DNA from: Adhaeribacter radiodurans
GTDB lineage: Bacteria > Bacteroidota > Bacteroidia > Cytophagales > Hymenobacteraceae
Reading direction: 5' to 3'
Length of the DNA: 64,000 nucleotides
Assembly (NCBI RefSeq): GCF_014075995.1
Contig: NZ_CP055152.1
Coordinates: 1-64,000, forward strand
Below are positions 36,743-46,110 of the stretch, piece by piece; position 1 is the first letter of the stretch; each line of letters begins with the position of its first letter. Below the pieces are notes generated by a model. The model ran no database searches, had not been told where the DNA came from, and saw only the letters and a list, made by a program, of their open reading frames with translations. Position numbers and translations under genes: made by a program.

Positions 36743-36804
36743 CGAGTTATATAACTTTTTTCTAAAATTGTATAACAGCCTTCAATAGATAGTCTTTACT
36801 TTTG
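36743..36804 (+). promoter_or_regulatory. Promoter of the copper island with two tandem half-sites
   Basis: CGAGTTATATAA (36743-36754) and AAATTGTATAA (36765-36775) are related direct repeats, 21 bases apart (two helical turns), just upstream of TACTTTTG (36797-36804), a TAnnTTTG -7 element. Both sequences recur at 49891-49915, before the copper-storage gene. The spacing and position fit an AraC-type activator; the HMA-AraC protein at 46823 is the obvious candidate. Confidence 0.6.
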
Positions 36805-36866
36805 TAAAAGAAGAATTAGTCAAACTCTTACAAGCAAATCTCGTTTTATAGTTAGAAATTCCTCAA

Positions 36867-37265
36867 ATGAAAGCAATGCAAAAATTCGTACACCTGTGTT
36901 TGGTAGTGGCCATCTTACTGGCTTCTACAGGATTCCGGGTGCGTGTAGCGCATTGTGCTGGGGAGAAAAGTATCGCCGCTATTAGTTTTGCGTCCGATTC
37001 AGATTGTTGCTGTGCTAAAGATGCCAAAACTACGCGTAAACCTTGTGGTGATATGCCCTGCATCATACAGCAGGGAGTAGCCTCTTCGTCAACTTTTAAT
37101 TCTACCACCCAACAAGTAGCCAAGTTTGCGAAAGAACCAATGTCCTTTCCAGATTTCTCGGAAAGCATTCGGCCGGCTATTCTGGAAAGAACTCCTCATT
37201 TTACCTTGCCTCCTCCGGTCTCTGGTAGGTTTATCGGCATTCTACATCAAACATTTATTATTTAG
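36867..37265 (+). CDS. HYC_CC_PP family exported protein
   Basis: The 132-residue protein has a signal peptide (LVVAILLASTGFRV) and the family features: AHCAG in place of HYC, a DCCCAKDA Cys cluster, and LPPPVSGRFIGI near the C-terminus. The family is named for its HYC, CC and PP motifs and is found at copper or efflux loci of Bacteroidota. It starts the copper island. Confidence 0.82.
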   Translation: MKAMQKFVHLCLVVAILLASTGFRVRVAHCAGEKSIAAISFASDSDCCCAKDAKTTRKPCGDMPCIIQQGVASSSTFNSTTQQVAKFAKEPMSFPDFSESIRPAILERTPHFTLPPPVSGRFIGILHQTFII

Positions 37266-37601
37266 TACCCCATCTTTTTTAGGAGCATCAGCTATTCTTC
37301 TTCGCTGATCCTGGCTTCTATCCTGTAAAATCCATTCAAGATTAATTATCAGAAAGGCTTGCCATCTTTGGCTATAATAGCTAGCATTTAATTAAAATGT
37401 TTGGCTAGTTCTTTTTTCTGTTTCGCTAGTTACTTGTACTTCTAGAATCAAACTGGATTTTACAATCACCCTTTTTTATTTTTTCAGGTTTTGCTAACCT
37501 GGTCTTTAAACATACTCTTGGCAAATCTGGAGCATCTAAAAGCCTTATGGCTGAAGGAGTGTTCCTTGCCAGGGTAGATATCACTTATTTAAAAAATTTT
37601 T
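37266..37601. other. Gap between HYC_CC_PP gene and the HMBD lipoprotein
   Basis: No gene or clear regulatory element is seen in these 336 bases. A TAGCTAGC...GCTAG partial repeat near 37380-37410 is weak. A second promoter for the cus genes may lie here, but I cannot point to it. Confidence 0.3.
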
Positions 37602-37850
37602 ATGAAAACCCTTGTATTAAACCTTTCCCTATTAGGATTGACCTTGTTCACTGCGTGTAATGGTGGTGAAACCAAGCAAAGTACCACTGAGCAGACCGAA
37701 ACAAAACAAGAGGTTGCAGGTGTCACTTACACCTGTTCCATGCACCCAGAAGTTACCAGCAATGAACCTGGTAAATGCCCGAAATGTGGTATGAACCTGG
37801 AAAAAGTGGCATCCGCAGAACACGAGCACAAAGAAGGTGAACAGCACTAA
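37602..37850 (+). CDS. Lipoprotein with heavy-metal-binding domain (HMBD)
   Basis: The 82-residue protein has a lipobox (GLTLFTAC) and one HMBD: YTCSMHPEV ... EPGKCPKCGMNLEK, with a CxMHP and CxxCGM arrangement. The tail is His-rich (EHEHKEGEQH). The same domain opens the two CusB-like adaptors at 42281 and 43630. It probably collects Cu(I)/Ag(I) in the periplasm for the pump. Confidence 0.88.
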   Translation: MKTLVLNLSLLGLTLFTACNGGETKQSTTEQTETKQEVAGVTYTCSMHPEVTSNEPGKCPKCGMNLEKVASAEHEHKEGEQH

Positions 37851-37906
37851 GTTAACAATTTCTTCCTCCCGGTGATTGAATCCGGGAGGTCAATTTCCTA
37901 CGAATT

Positions 37907-39184
37907 ATGATAGGTAAACTAATATCCTTTTCACTACGCAATCGCATGATTGTGCTCTTAATTGCAGCGGGACTTTTCGGTTGGGGTATATACTCGGTTA
38001 GCACGAACAAAGTAGATGCTATTCCGGACTTATCGGAAAACCAGGTAATCGTTTTCACGGAGTGGATGGGCCGCAGTCCACAAATTATCGAAGACCAGAT
38101 AACTTATCCATTAGTAACAAACCTGCAAGGTATGCCCCAGGTGAATTATGTACGAGGCGTATCCATGTTCGGGATGAGTTTCATTTACATCATTTTTGAA
38201 GACAAAACCGATATTTATTGGGCCCGGGAACGCGTACTGGAACGGCTTAATTATGCGAACCGATTACTGCCCGAAGGAGCTGTTCCCACTTTAGGACCTG
38301 ATGGAACCGGAGTAGGGCATATTTTATGGTACACGCTGGATGCTCCTGATATGGACTTAGGAGAACAGCGCGCTATTCAGGATTGGTACGTGAAATTCGC
38401 GCTCCAGAATGTAGCTGGGGTAAGTGAAATTGCCTCTTTCGGCGGTTTTCAGAAGCAGTACCAAGTTACCTTGGATCCCAACAAGTTAACCTATTTCAAT
38501 TTATCAGTACCGGAAGTTATGGCAGCCGTGCGGGCCAATAACAACGAGAGTGGCGGCCGCAAATTTGAGATGAGCGACATTGGTTACATCATCAAAACTA
38601 CGGGTTACCTGAAATCTACCGAAGAAATTGAAAATATTCCTATCACTACCCAAAACACCATACCAATTCGGGTAAGCGATATAGCTACCGTGCAAATGAC
38701 CGGGGAAAGCCGTTTAGGCATCTTTGATTTGAATGGCGAAGGTGAGGCAGTTGGCGGCATTGTCGTAATGCGCTATGGTGAAAATGCCGCCCAGGTGATT
38801 GCTAATGTGAAAGCTAAAATGGAGGAAGTTTCTGTTGGGTTACCTAAAGGAGTCAAGTTCAACATTGTTTATGACCGGAGCGGATTGATTAATGAATCAG
38901 TCAATTCCGTGAAAGCTACCCTCATTGAAGAAATGGTAGTAGCCTCGGTCATTGTGTTCATTTTCCTTTTTCATTGGCGCAGTGCCCTGATCATTATCAT
39001 ACAACTACCTCTATCGGTCGCCATTGGATTTATCCTGCTCAATGCCTTCGGTATTTCCTCCAATATCATGTCGTTAACGGGTATTGCCTTATCCATAGGG
39101 GTGATTGTGGATGATGCCATTGTGATGGTGGAAAATGCTTATCGGCACTTGGCCGAGGCTCAAATGAAAGAAAATCATGGATAA
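37907..39184 (+). CDS. cusA: CusA-type Cu/Ag RND permease, N-terminal half of a split gene
   Basis: The 425 residues cover the N-terminal half of an HME-RND permease: TM1, the first porter subdomains (YWARERVLERLNYANRLLPEG), and TM2-TM4. TM4 reads IALSIGVIVDDAIVMVENAY, which has the CusA-like Asp and Glu but not the first Asp of CzcA, pointing to Cu(I)/Ag(I). It ends at TAA 39182-39184 in the cytoplasmic loop after TM4. The second half starts at 39177 in another frame, overlapping by eight bases. Confidence 0.88.
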   Translation: MIGKLISFSLRNRMIVLLIAAGLFGWGIYSVSTNKVDAIPDLSENQVIVFTEWMGRSPQIIEDQITYPLVTNLQGMPQVNYVRGVSMFGMSFIYIIFEDKTDIYWARERVLERLNYANRLLPEGAVPTLGPDGTGVGHILWYTLDAPDMDLGEQRAIQDWYVKFALQNVAGVSEIASFGGFQKQYQVTLDPNKLTYFNLSVPEVMAAVRANNNESGGRKFEMSDIGYIIKTTGYLKSTEEIENIPITTQNTIPIRVSDIATVQMTGESRLGIFDLNGEGEAVGGIVVMRYGENAAQVIANVKAKMEEVSVGLPKGVKFNIVYDRSGLINESVNSVKATLIEEMVVASVIVFIFLFHWRSALIIIIQLPLSVAIGFILLNAFGISSNIMSLTGIALSIGVIVDDAIVMVENAYRHLAEAQMKENHG

Positions 39185-41069
39185 AGAAACGCGCTTATCT
39201 ATCATAGAAAAAGCTTCGAAACAGGTTGGCCCCAGCGTGTTTTGGAGTACCATTATCATTATCACTTCGTTCCTGCCGGTTTTTTTACTAACCGGGCAGG
39301 AAGGTCGGCTATTCAGTCCTTTAGCCTGGACAAAAACGTTTATTCTGATTGTAGATGCTTTCGTAGCCATATCGGTTACCCCGGTGCTGCTATCTCTTTT
39401 TCTGAAAGGCAAGTTTAAGCCCGAGAGTAGCAATCCCATTAATCGGGGATTGGAGCGGGTTTATGGGCCAATTTTACGCTGGTGCTTAAAATGGCGAAAA
39501 ACCACCATAGGGGTAAATATTCTGGCTCTTCTGGTGGCTATTCCCATGCTTTTCCGGTTAGGTTCAGAGTTTATGCCACCGCTAGATGAAAGCTCTATTC
39601 TCTTTATGCCGGTAACCTTACCGGATATTTCTAATGCCGAGGCCAAGCGGATCCTGCAGGTACAAGATAAGATTATAAAATCTGTACCGGAAGTTGCTCA
39701 AGTATTGGGTAAAGCCGGACGGGCCAATACGGCCACTGATAATTCGCCCATCAGTATGATCGAAACCATCATTCAGCTGAAACCGGAGTCGGAATGGCGG
39801 GATGGTATGACTAAAGCTAAAATTATAGCCGAACTGGATCAAAAGCTTCAGGTTCCAGGAGTAATAAACGGCTGGACCCAGCCCATTATTAACCGCATCA
39901 ATATGCTGGCTACTGGAATCAGGACCGATGTAGGAGTAAAAGTTTATGGCCAAAGCCTAGATTCTATAGCCCAGGTTTCTCAAAAGGTTCGTAATGCTTT
40001 GCAAGCTATTCCGGGAGTGAAGGATTTATATATCGAGCCCGTAACAGGTGGAAAATACCTTGAAATCCAAACCCGACGGGAGGAATTAGGTCGCTACGGC
40101 TTGGCAGTAAATGATGTGAATACCATTGTGGAGTCTGCCTTAGGCGGAACGCCAATAGGCAATACCATTGAGGGACGGCAGCGCTTCTCCATAAACCTAC
40201 GCCTGGCTCAGGAGTATCGCAATAGCCTTGACCGCATCCGACGCATCCCCTTAAAATTAGGAACGGGAGGAACGGTGCCACTTTCAGCAGTTGCTGATGT
40301 GCGCTTTGTGGATGGTCCCCCCATGATTGCCTCCGAAAATGCCCAATTGCGGGGTGCGGTATTGTTTAACGTGCGGGACCGAGATTTAGGTAGTACGGTA
40401 CAAGAAGCGATTCAAAAGTTAAACGGTGAATTAACAGATTTACCGAATGGCTACCGTCTGGAATGGAGTGGGCAATGGGAGAACCAAATCCGGGCCAACC
40501 AAACCCTGAAATTCATTATCCCTTTGGTGCTGGTTATCATTTTTCTGATTTTGTACTTCTCCTTTGGATCCTTCAAAGAAGCTTTGTTAAACCTGGTAAC
40601 TATCCCATTCGCGATGATTGGTGGGGTATTTATCGTGTACTTCTACGGCATAAACCTATCGGTAGCGGTAGCGGTGGGCTTTATTGCCTTGTTTGGTTTG
40701 GCAGTAGAAACAGCTATGGTAATGGTCGTTTACCTGAACGAAGCCATGAACCAACTAGTGGTGGATAAAGGCAATTCTAGCCAAACTATTACCAAACAAG
40801 ATATCCGGGAATATGTGTTTATGGGTGCCGCTAAACGTTTACGGCCCAAAATTATGACCGTTTCCGTTTCGCTATTTGGTTTAATTCCGGTAATGTGGGC
40901 AACTGGCGTAGGTACGGATGTAATGCTACCCATTGTTCTCCCTTTAATTGGTGGGGTGTTTACCTCTTCCATTCACATCCTGCTCGTGACTCCGGTAGTG
41001 TTTGAAATGACGAAAGAGTATGAATTGAAGAAACACGGCAAAATTGAAATTTACGATGTTAAGCATTAA
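39177..41069 (+). CDS. cusA: CusA-type Cu/Ag RND permease, C-terminal half of a split gene
   Basis: The 630 residues continue the permease from the TM4-TM5 loop (RLSIIEKASKQVGPSVFWST) through TM12. Two of the three methionines known for Cu in E. coli CusA align (SPISMIETIIQLK and RINMLATGIRTD); the third appears to be Leu (GRYGLAVND). Both halves together make about 1,050 residues, the normal size. The ATG at 39177 overlaps the first half's stop as ATGGATAA, so coupling is possible; a single-base indel is the simpler explanation. Confidence 0.88.
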   Translation: MDKETRLSIIEKASKQVGPSVFWSTIIIITSFLPVFLLTGQEGRLFSPLAWTKTFILIVDAFVAISVTPVLLSLFLKGKFKPESSNPINRGLERVYGPILRWCLKWRKTTIGVNILALLVAIPMLFRLGSEFMPPLDESSILFMPVTLPDISNAEAKRILQVQDKIIKSVPEVAQVLGKAGRANTATDNSPISMIETIIQLKPESEWRDGMTKAKIIAELDQKLQVPGVINGWTQPIINRINMLATGIRTDVGVKVYGQSLDSIAQVSQKVRNALQAIPGVKDLYIEPVTGGKYLEIQTRREELGRYGLAVNDVNTIVESALGGTPIGNTIEGRQRFSINLRLAQEYRNSLDRIRRIPLKLGTGGTVPLSAVADVRFVDGPPMIASENAQLRGAVLFNVRDRDLGSTVQEAIQKLNGELTDLPNGYRLEWSGQWENQIRANQTLKFIIPLVLVIIFLILYFSFGSFKEALLNLVTIPFAMIGGVFIVYFYGINLSVAVAVGFIALFGLAVETAMVMVVYLNEAMNQLVVDKGNSSQTITKQDIREYVFMGAAKRLRPKIMTVSVSLFGLIPVMWATGVGTDVMLPIVLPLIGGVFTSSIHILLVTPVVFEMTKEYELKKHGKIEIYDVKH

Positions 41070-42303
41070 AGTATATATAACAGGTTTCCTGTTGCTGTTA
41101 GGCTTGGCAACCCAAGCCCAAACTCGGGTATTACCCTTAGATACCGTCTTGCAATATATTTCCCGCAATAACCCAATGCTGAGGGAATTTGCTTATCGGG
41201 CGCAAGCACAAAATGCCATGGCAGAAGGTGCTAAGAGCCAAATGGCCCCCATGATAGGGGCTGGGGTATTTATGTATCCCTATCCCGGTCAGATGATTAT
41301 GGAAGACCGGGATAAAGGAATGATCATGACCGCAGTGGAACAAGATATTACAAACCCCGCCAAATTACGGGCTAAAGAGAAATACCAACTTTCTAAAGCC
41401 GCGATAGAAGAGGCCGGCAGAGATAACACCTATAACCAGTTAAGGACACAGGGTAAAACAGCTTATTACCAGTGGGTAGTGCTGGAAAAGAAAAAAGCAG
41501 TATTAATGGAAAGCCAACGCATCATGCAGTTTATGCTAAAGCTATCCCGGGTGCGCTATCCTTATAACCAAAGTTCACTAGGCAGTATATACAAAGCGGA
41601 GGGACGATTAGGAGAAGTGGAAAATATGCTGCTCATGAACCAAAGTGAGATTGGCATGAAAAACATCCAGCTCAACATGTTAATGAATCTGCCGCAGGAT
41701 AATCTCTTTTCGGTGGATACATTAGTACAGTTACCGCAACTAATCGCACTAATTGACACTGCTACTTTGAGTACCCTTCGGAGTGACGTGCGACAAATAG
41801 ACCGTACCATAGAGTCCATGCGGCTTAACCTACGCGTGGAAAGCATGCAAAGCAGGCCGGACTTTAGTCTCCGATTCGAGAATATGATGCCTCGTGACCG
41901 GATGATGCCGCAAGTTTTTACTGCAATGGGAATGGTTTCTATTCCTATTGCTCCGTGGTCATCCCGCATGTACAAATCCAATATTAAAGCTATGAATTTG
42001 GAGATTGCGGGTATGCAGAAAGGCCGGGAAAGCATCTTAAACGAAGCGCAAAGCATGCTGAAGAGTATGGCCCTGGAGTTGCAAACTAAGCGGACCCAAG
42101 TGCAAAATTATGAAACTAAAATCTTGCCCGCACTTCGTCGCAATTATGAAACTACCATGCTTAGCTATGAACAGAATACCAGCCAACTTCCGCTGGTAAT
42201 TGATGCTTGGGAAGCATTAAACATGGCTCAGATGGAATACCTCAATAATCTGGAGCAACTATATCTGACGGGTGTAAACTATGAGAAAGAACTGGAAAAA
42301 TAA
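41056..42303 (+). CDS. TolC-family outer-membrane factor of the copper pump (CusC-like)
   Basis: From ATG 41056 it has 415 residues, a signal peptide (ending ATQAQT) and OEP helices. It is unusually Met-rich (for example MMPRDRMMPQVFTAMGMV), consistent with a copper or silver path. It overlaps the end of the permease and its own end overlaps cusB by 23 bases, so the genes are co-translated. Confidence 0.88.
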   Translation: MLSIKVYITGFLLLLGLATQAQTRVLPLDTVLQYISRNNPMLREFAYRAQAQNAMAEGAKSQMAPMIGAGVFMYPYPGQMIMEDRDKGMIMTAVEQDITNPAKLRAKEKYQLSKAAIEEAGRDNTYNQLRTQGKTAYYQWVVLEKKKAVLMESQRIMQFMLKLSRVRYPYNQSSLGSIYKAEGRLGEVENMLLMNQSEIGMKNIQLNMLMNLPQDNLFSVDTLVQLPQLIALIDTATLSTLRSDVRQIDRTIESMRLNLRVESMQSRPDFSLRFENMMPRDRMMPQVFTAMGMVSIPIAPWSSRMYKSNIKAMNLEIAGMQKGRESILNEAQSMLKSMALELQTKRTQVQNYETKILPALRRNYETTMLSYEQNTSQLPLVIDAWEALNMAQMEYLNNLEQLYLTGVNYEKELEK

Positions 42304-43633
42304 GATAATTGGGTTATTGCTGTTGCTGTTACCGTTCACCTTTTCGGCTTGTAAAGAAAATCATAACCATGAAGCGGAGACGGCAGCCGGAATAGAATAC
42401 ACGTGCCCGATGCACCCGCAAATTGTGCGAGACAAACCGGGTGATTGTCCAGTATGCGGTATGACCTTAGTGGCTAAGCAAACTGCAAATACTTCTGCAC
42501 CAGCAGTTTCCTCAGACTTGAATTATTTATTGCAACCTGCTAATCAAACAGTAATCTCCAATGTAAAAACAACGCAGCCGATACAAAAGCAGGTTCAAAA
42601 TGAGATCCTCTTAAGCGGGGTAGTGACCTATGATACCCGGCAGCAGTCCATTATTCCGGCCCGTTTCGGAGGCCGCATTGAAAAGGTATATGTACAGTTT
42701 AATTACCAGCCGGTGCGCAAAGGACAAAAACTGTACGACATCTACAGTCCGGAACTGGTGACAGCGCAGAAAGAATTGGTATATCTACTTAAAAACGACC
42801 CTTCGAATACATCCCTGATAAATGGAGCCAAACAAAAACTACAATTACTGGGAGTTACTTCGGGGCAAATAAATCAGCTGACTCAGACTGGACAAGAGAA
42901 CTATACTTTTTCGGTGTATAGTCCCTATTCCGGATATGTGCTTGACCCCGCTATTACGACAGCGCCTGCTCCTATAGCTCCCGCTACTTCTTCGGCATCC
43001 GGCGAAGACGGTATGAATGGTATGGGAGGAAGCGCTGCAAATTCTAGCGGGTCAATGGGAGTTAGCAGCAGTTCTGGCTCTACAACGCCAAGCAACGGTT
43101 TTACCGTTCGTGAAGGCATGTACGTGACAACCGGACAGGCCTTATTAAAAGTGATGGATGCTTCTCAGGTATGGGCTCAGTTTAACGTGGCTAGCAGCCA
43201 GGCTGGGCAACTAACCAAAGGAACTCCCATTACCATTTCCTTTAACCAATTGCCAGATCAAACAGTGTCCGCTAAGGTAAGTTTGGTGGAACCGGTTTAC
43301 GAAGCAGGAGAGAACTTTGCTCGCGTTCGGGCCTCTCTTCCAGCTCAGGACAAATCTACTTTAATTGGTCAGCTGATCACGGGTAAAGCTAGCTTCAGTA
43401 CCGGTACGGCCTTATGGGTACCAAAGGAAGCAGTGCTGGATCTCGGCACCCAATCAGTGGCTTTTCTAAAAGTCAACGGCGTTTTTAAACCGCAAAGTGT
43501 GCAAGTAGGCGAACGGGCCAATGGTATGGTGGAAGTATTATCCGGGCTGAGTGCCACCAATGTGATAGCGGCCAACGCCCAGTTTCTGGTGGACAGCGAA
43601 AGTTTTATTCGGGTAGCGGAAAATAACAGATGA
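42281..43633 (+). CDS. CusB-like periplasmic adaptor with HMBD and low-complexity insert
   Basis: The 450-residue lipoprotein (FTFSAC) begins with an HMBD (YTCPMHPQIVRDKPGDC ... CGM), then has membrane-fusion barrel-sandwich halves, hairpin and barrel. An insert of about 50 residues rich in Ser/Gly/Ala/Met (around EDGMNGMGGSAANSSG) interrupts the barrel-sandwich domain before NGFTVREGMYVTTGQ. It would carry Cu(I) to the CusA/CusC complex. The next adaptor overlaps its stop. Confidence 0.88.
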   Translation: MRKNWKNKIIGLLLLLLPFTFSACKENHNHEAETAAGIEYTCPMHPQIVRDKPGDCPVCGMTLVAKQTANTSAPAVSSDLNYLLQPANQTVISNVKTTQPIQKQVQNEILLSGVVTYDTRQQSIIPARFGGRIEKVYVQFNYQPVRKGQKLYDIYSPELVTAQKELVYLLKNDPSNTSLINGAKQKLQLLGVTSGQINQLTQTGQENYTFSVYSPYSGYVLDPAITTAPAPIAPATSSASGEDGMNGMGGSAANSSGSMGVSSSSGSTTPSNGFTVREGMYVTTGQALLKVMDASQVWAQFNVASSQAGQLTKGTPITISFNQLPDQTVSAKVSLVEPVYEAGENFARVRASLPAQDKSTLIGQLITGKASFSTGTALWVPKEAVLDLGTQSVAFLKVNGVFKPQSVQVGERANGMVEVLSGLSATNVIAANAQFLVDSESFIRVAENNR

Positions 43634-44850
43634 AACAGATTTTTAAATTATTATTCCTATGGCTAATGGCTTTTACCATAGGAGCATGCACCAACAAAGA
43701 TAAGCACGAGCACCATGAGGTTGGAACAACCGAAGCAGGTACTACTTATACCTGCCCGATGCACCCGCAAATTGTCGAAAGTGCCCCCGGTTCTTGCCCA
43801 ATTTGCGGCATGAACCTGGTACCGGTGAAAAAACAAGCTTCAACGGAAAAGAATGCCGGTAGCATCATGCTTAGCGAAACCCAAATGAAGCTGGGCAATA
43901 TATCTACTCGGCCGGTTCAGATGGAACAGGTAGGGAGCAACACCATTTTAACCGGGCGCTTAGCCGTGGATCAGACCCAGGCTGATTTAATCAGCAGCCG
44001 CGCAGCCGGCCGAATAGAAAGATTATATGTGAAGGAGACGGGAAGATCAATCCAAAAAGGACAACCACTTTACGACCTATACAGTGAATCATTACTTACC
44101 CTGGAACAAGAATATTTACTGGCTCTAGACCAGGTAAAAGCCTTCCCGGAGGAGAAACAATTTGCCTCTATCCTGAACGCGGCCAAAAGAAAGCTTTTGT
44201 TAATGGGTTTATCGAATGCCCAGGTAAACCGGGTGGCGCAAACTCGTCAGTTAGATGCCCGCATTACCTTTCTGGCGCCAACTTCCGGGATTATAACCGA
44301 GATAGCCACGGCCGAAGGAGTGTATGTAGCCGAAGGAAGCTTGCTCTACCGGTTAAGTCGGTTTAATACCATTTGGGTGGAAGCTGAGCTATACGCGCAA
44401 GAGGCTGCTCAGCTACAAGTAGGCACCCCCATCGAAGTTACTGTATCCGGTATATCGGATCCTATCAAAACCAAAGTAACTTTTATCAATCCGGAATTCC
44501 GCCAAAACAGTCAAGTGGTAGTTGCCCGGGCGAAGCTACCTAATCCGAAAGGCCTGCTGATCCCCGGTACTCAAGCTACCATTAATCTACCAGCTCGGGT
44601 AAATCAGGCGCTAACCTTACCCCTCGATGCGGTTATCCGGGATGCCCGGGGGGCACACGTTTGGGTGAAAACGGGCGAAAATACCTTTAATTCCAAAATG
44701 GTTACCCTGGGAGCTGAAAGCGCGAATCAGGTAGCTATTGCAGATGGGCTTCACGCTAACGATACGGTTGTAGTAACCGGGGCATATTTACTCTATAGCG
44801 AGTCTGTTTTAAAGAACGGCTCGGATCAAATGACCGGTCATGACCATTAG
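43630..44850 (+). CDS. Second CusB-like periplasmic adaptor with HMBD
   Basis: The 406-residue lipoprotein (TIGAC) has an HMBD (YTCPMHPQIVESAPGSC ... CGMNL) and a full membrane-fusion protein (AAGRIERLYVKETGRSIQKG, TEIATAEGVYVAEGS). It starts 4 bases before the first adaptor's end. Two adaptors in a row suggest a mixed adaptor ring, as in some RND systems with paired membrane-fusion proteins. It ends in MTGHDH. Confidence 0.88.
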   Translation: MKQIFKLLFLWLMAFTIGACTNKDKHEHHEVGTTEAGTTYTCPMHPQIVESAPGSCPICGMNLVPVKKQASTEKNAGSIMLSETQMKLGNISTRPVQMEQVGSNTILTGRLAVDQTQADLISSRAAGRIERLYVKETGRSIQKGQPLYDLYSESLLTLEQEYLLALDQVKAFPEEKQFASILNAAKRKLLLMGLSNAQVNRVAQTRQLDARITFLAPTSGIITEIATAEGVYVAEGSLLYRLSRFNTIWVEAELYAQEAAQLQVGTPIEVTVSGISDPIKTKVTFINPEFRQNSQVVVARAKLPNPKGLLIPGTQATINLPARVNQALTLPLDAVIRDARGAHVWVKTGENTFNSKMVTLGAESANQVAIADGLHANDTVVVTGAYLLYSESVLKNGSDQMTGHDH

Positions 44851-44857
44851 TAATCAG

Positions 44858-44977
44858 ATGAAATCTTGTTGCCAAACCGAACCACCCAAAAGAAAAAAGC
44901 CCTACCTGCGATTAGCCTGGTACGCTTTGTTAGCCAGCCTAATTGGGTTTGTAATATTTCAGCAATTAAGTCAATAG
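44858..44977 (+). CDS. 39-residue membrane protein with CC motif
   Basis: A short frame encodes MKSCCQTEPPKRKKPYLRLA then one helix (WYALLASLIGFVIF). It is 7 bases after the second adaptor and 21 before the propeller gene, so it belongs to the operon. The N-terminal Cys pair before basic residues would face the cytoplasm, suggesting metal binding. Confidence 0.55.
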   Translation: MKSCCQTEPPKRKKPYLRLAWYALLASLIGFVIFQQLSQ

Positions 44978-44998
44978 TACTTTTTAACCTTTAAAATT

Positions 44999-46075
44999 AT
45001 GTTTTCTAAAAAGCCCAAAACTCTCTCGATAGCCTTTCTATTACTGGCCTTTACTTCCTGTAATTTTCATACCGAAGCAGACATGGACGACATGGATGAT
45101 ATGGATAATGGAGAAGTATTGAATATTAATTATCCGGCGGCCTATGTGGTGAATGGGGAATCAAACAATATTGAGGTACTCAATTTAAATGATATCACCC
45201 ACAAGGAGCAGATTTCCTTGAATGGAGCCACTTTCCCGCACCATATTAATCTTAGCCCGGATAAAACAAAGTTAGCGGTAGCTATTACCAGTACCGACTT
45301 AAGTGGCGGTCATGACCCGGGCGGCATGGGTGACATGGATGGCTTCAAGGTGATGGTGCTGAATAGTTATACCGGGAAAACAGAAAACGAGATAATGCTG
45401 CCTAAAATGCCGCACAACGGTGTCTTCAATACCAATGGCTCTGAATTATGGATTGCGCAGGAGGATGAACTACAAAGCCAGGTACTGGTTTACAATACCG
45501 GCAACTGGAGTCTTAAAAATACCATTAACGTGGGGAAGGGATTATCAGAAGTAACTTTCTCCACCGATGGCACCAAAGTGTTTGCCGCGAATACCGTGGA
45601 TGCTACTGTTTCGGTCATTGATCCCAGCACTAAAATGGTGATAACTACCGTGCCTGTTGGCAAAGATCCGGTAGGAGCCTGGCCTGCCGCCAATGGTTAT
45701 GTGTACGTGGATAATGAAACGGACAGAACTGTGACGGAGATAGATGTAGCCTCCGGTACTGTTACGGAAACTATTAACCTGGGCTATAAGCCGGGATATG
45801 TAGCGTATCATCCCGCTCAACAGGAATTATGGGTGAGTGATGCCACCAATGGCCAAATCGTATTCTATAAGGAAAATAATAACCAGTGGACCTTACAAGG
45901 CAGCATTCCTACGGGAGCTGATGCCCACGCCATTGCTTTTTCCCATGATGGCGCTACCGCTTATGTCACCAATCAAGGAGCAAACACCGTTTCCGTCATT
46001 CGGGTAGCGGACCATACAGTTACTGCCACTATTCCGGTAGGTAAAAAACCGAATGGATTGACTATCCGGCAATAA
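44999..46075 (+). CDS. YncE-type beta-propeller lipoprotein
   Basis: The 358-residue protein has a lipobox (LLAFTSC), an Asp/Met-rich leader (EADMDDMDDMDNGE), then YVTN-type propeller repeats: AYVVNGESNNIEVLNLND, TVDATVSVIDPSTKMVI, TNQGANTVSVIRVADHTV and others, about seven in all. The acidic Met-rich leader may bind Cu. Such proteins occur beside cus genes in Bacteroidota; role unknown. Confidence 0.82.
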   Translation: MFSKKPKTLSIAFLLLAFTSCNFHTEADMDDMDDMDNGEVLNINYPAAYVVNGESNNIEVLNLNDITHKEQISLNGATFPHHINLSPDKTKLAVAITSTDLSGGHDPGGMGDMDGFKVMVLNSYTGKTENEIMLPKMPHNGVFNTNGSELWIAQEDELQSQVLVYNTGNWSLKNTINVGKGLSEVTFSTDGTKVFAANTVDATVSVIDPSTKMVITTVPVGKDPVGAWPAANGYVYVDNETDRTVTEIDVASGTVTETINLGYKPGYVAYHPAQQELWVSDATNGQIVFYKENNNQWTLQGSIPTGADAHAIAFSHDGATAYVTNQGANTVSVIRVADHTVTATIPVGKKPNGLTIRQ

Positions 46076-46110
46076 AATAATTTTCACCAACACTAAGCTA
46101 AACTAACAAG

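Noticed and set aside
41562-42056. 164-codon antisense frame in the TolC-family gene
   Set aside because: It runs opposite a well-supported gene and has no recognisable domain.
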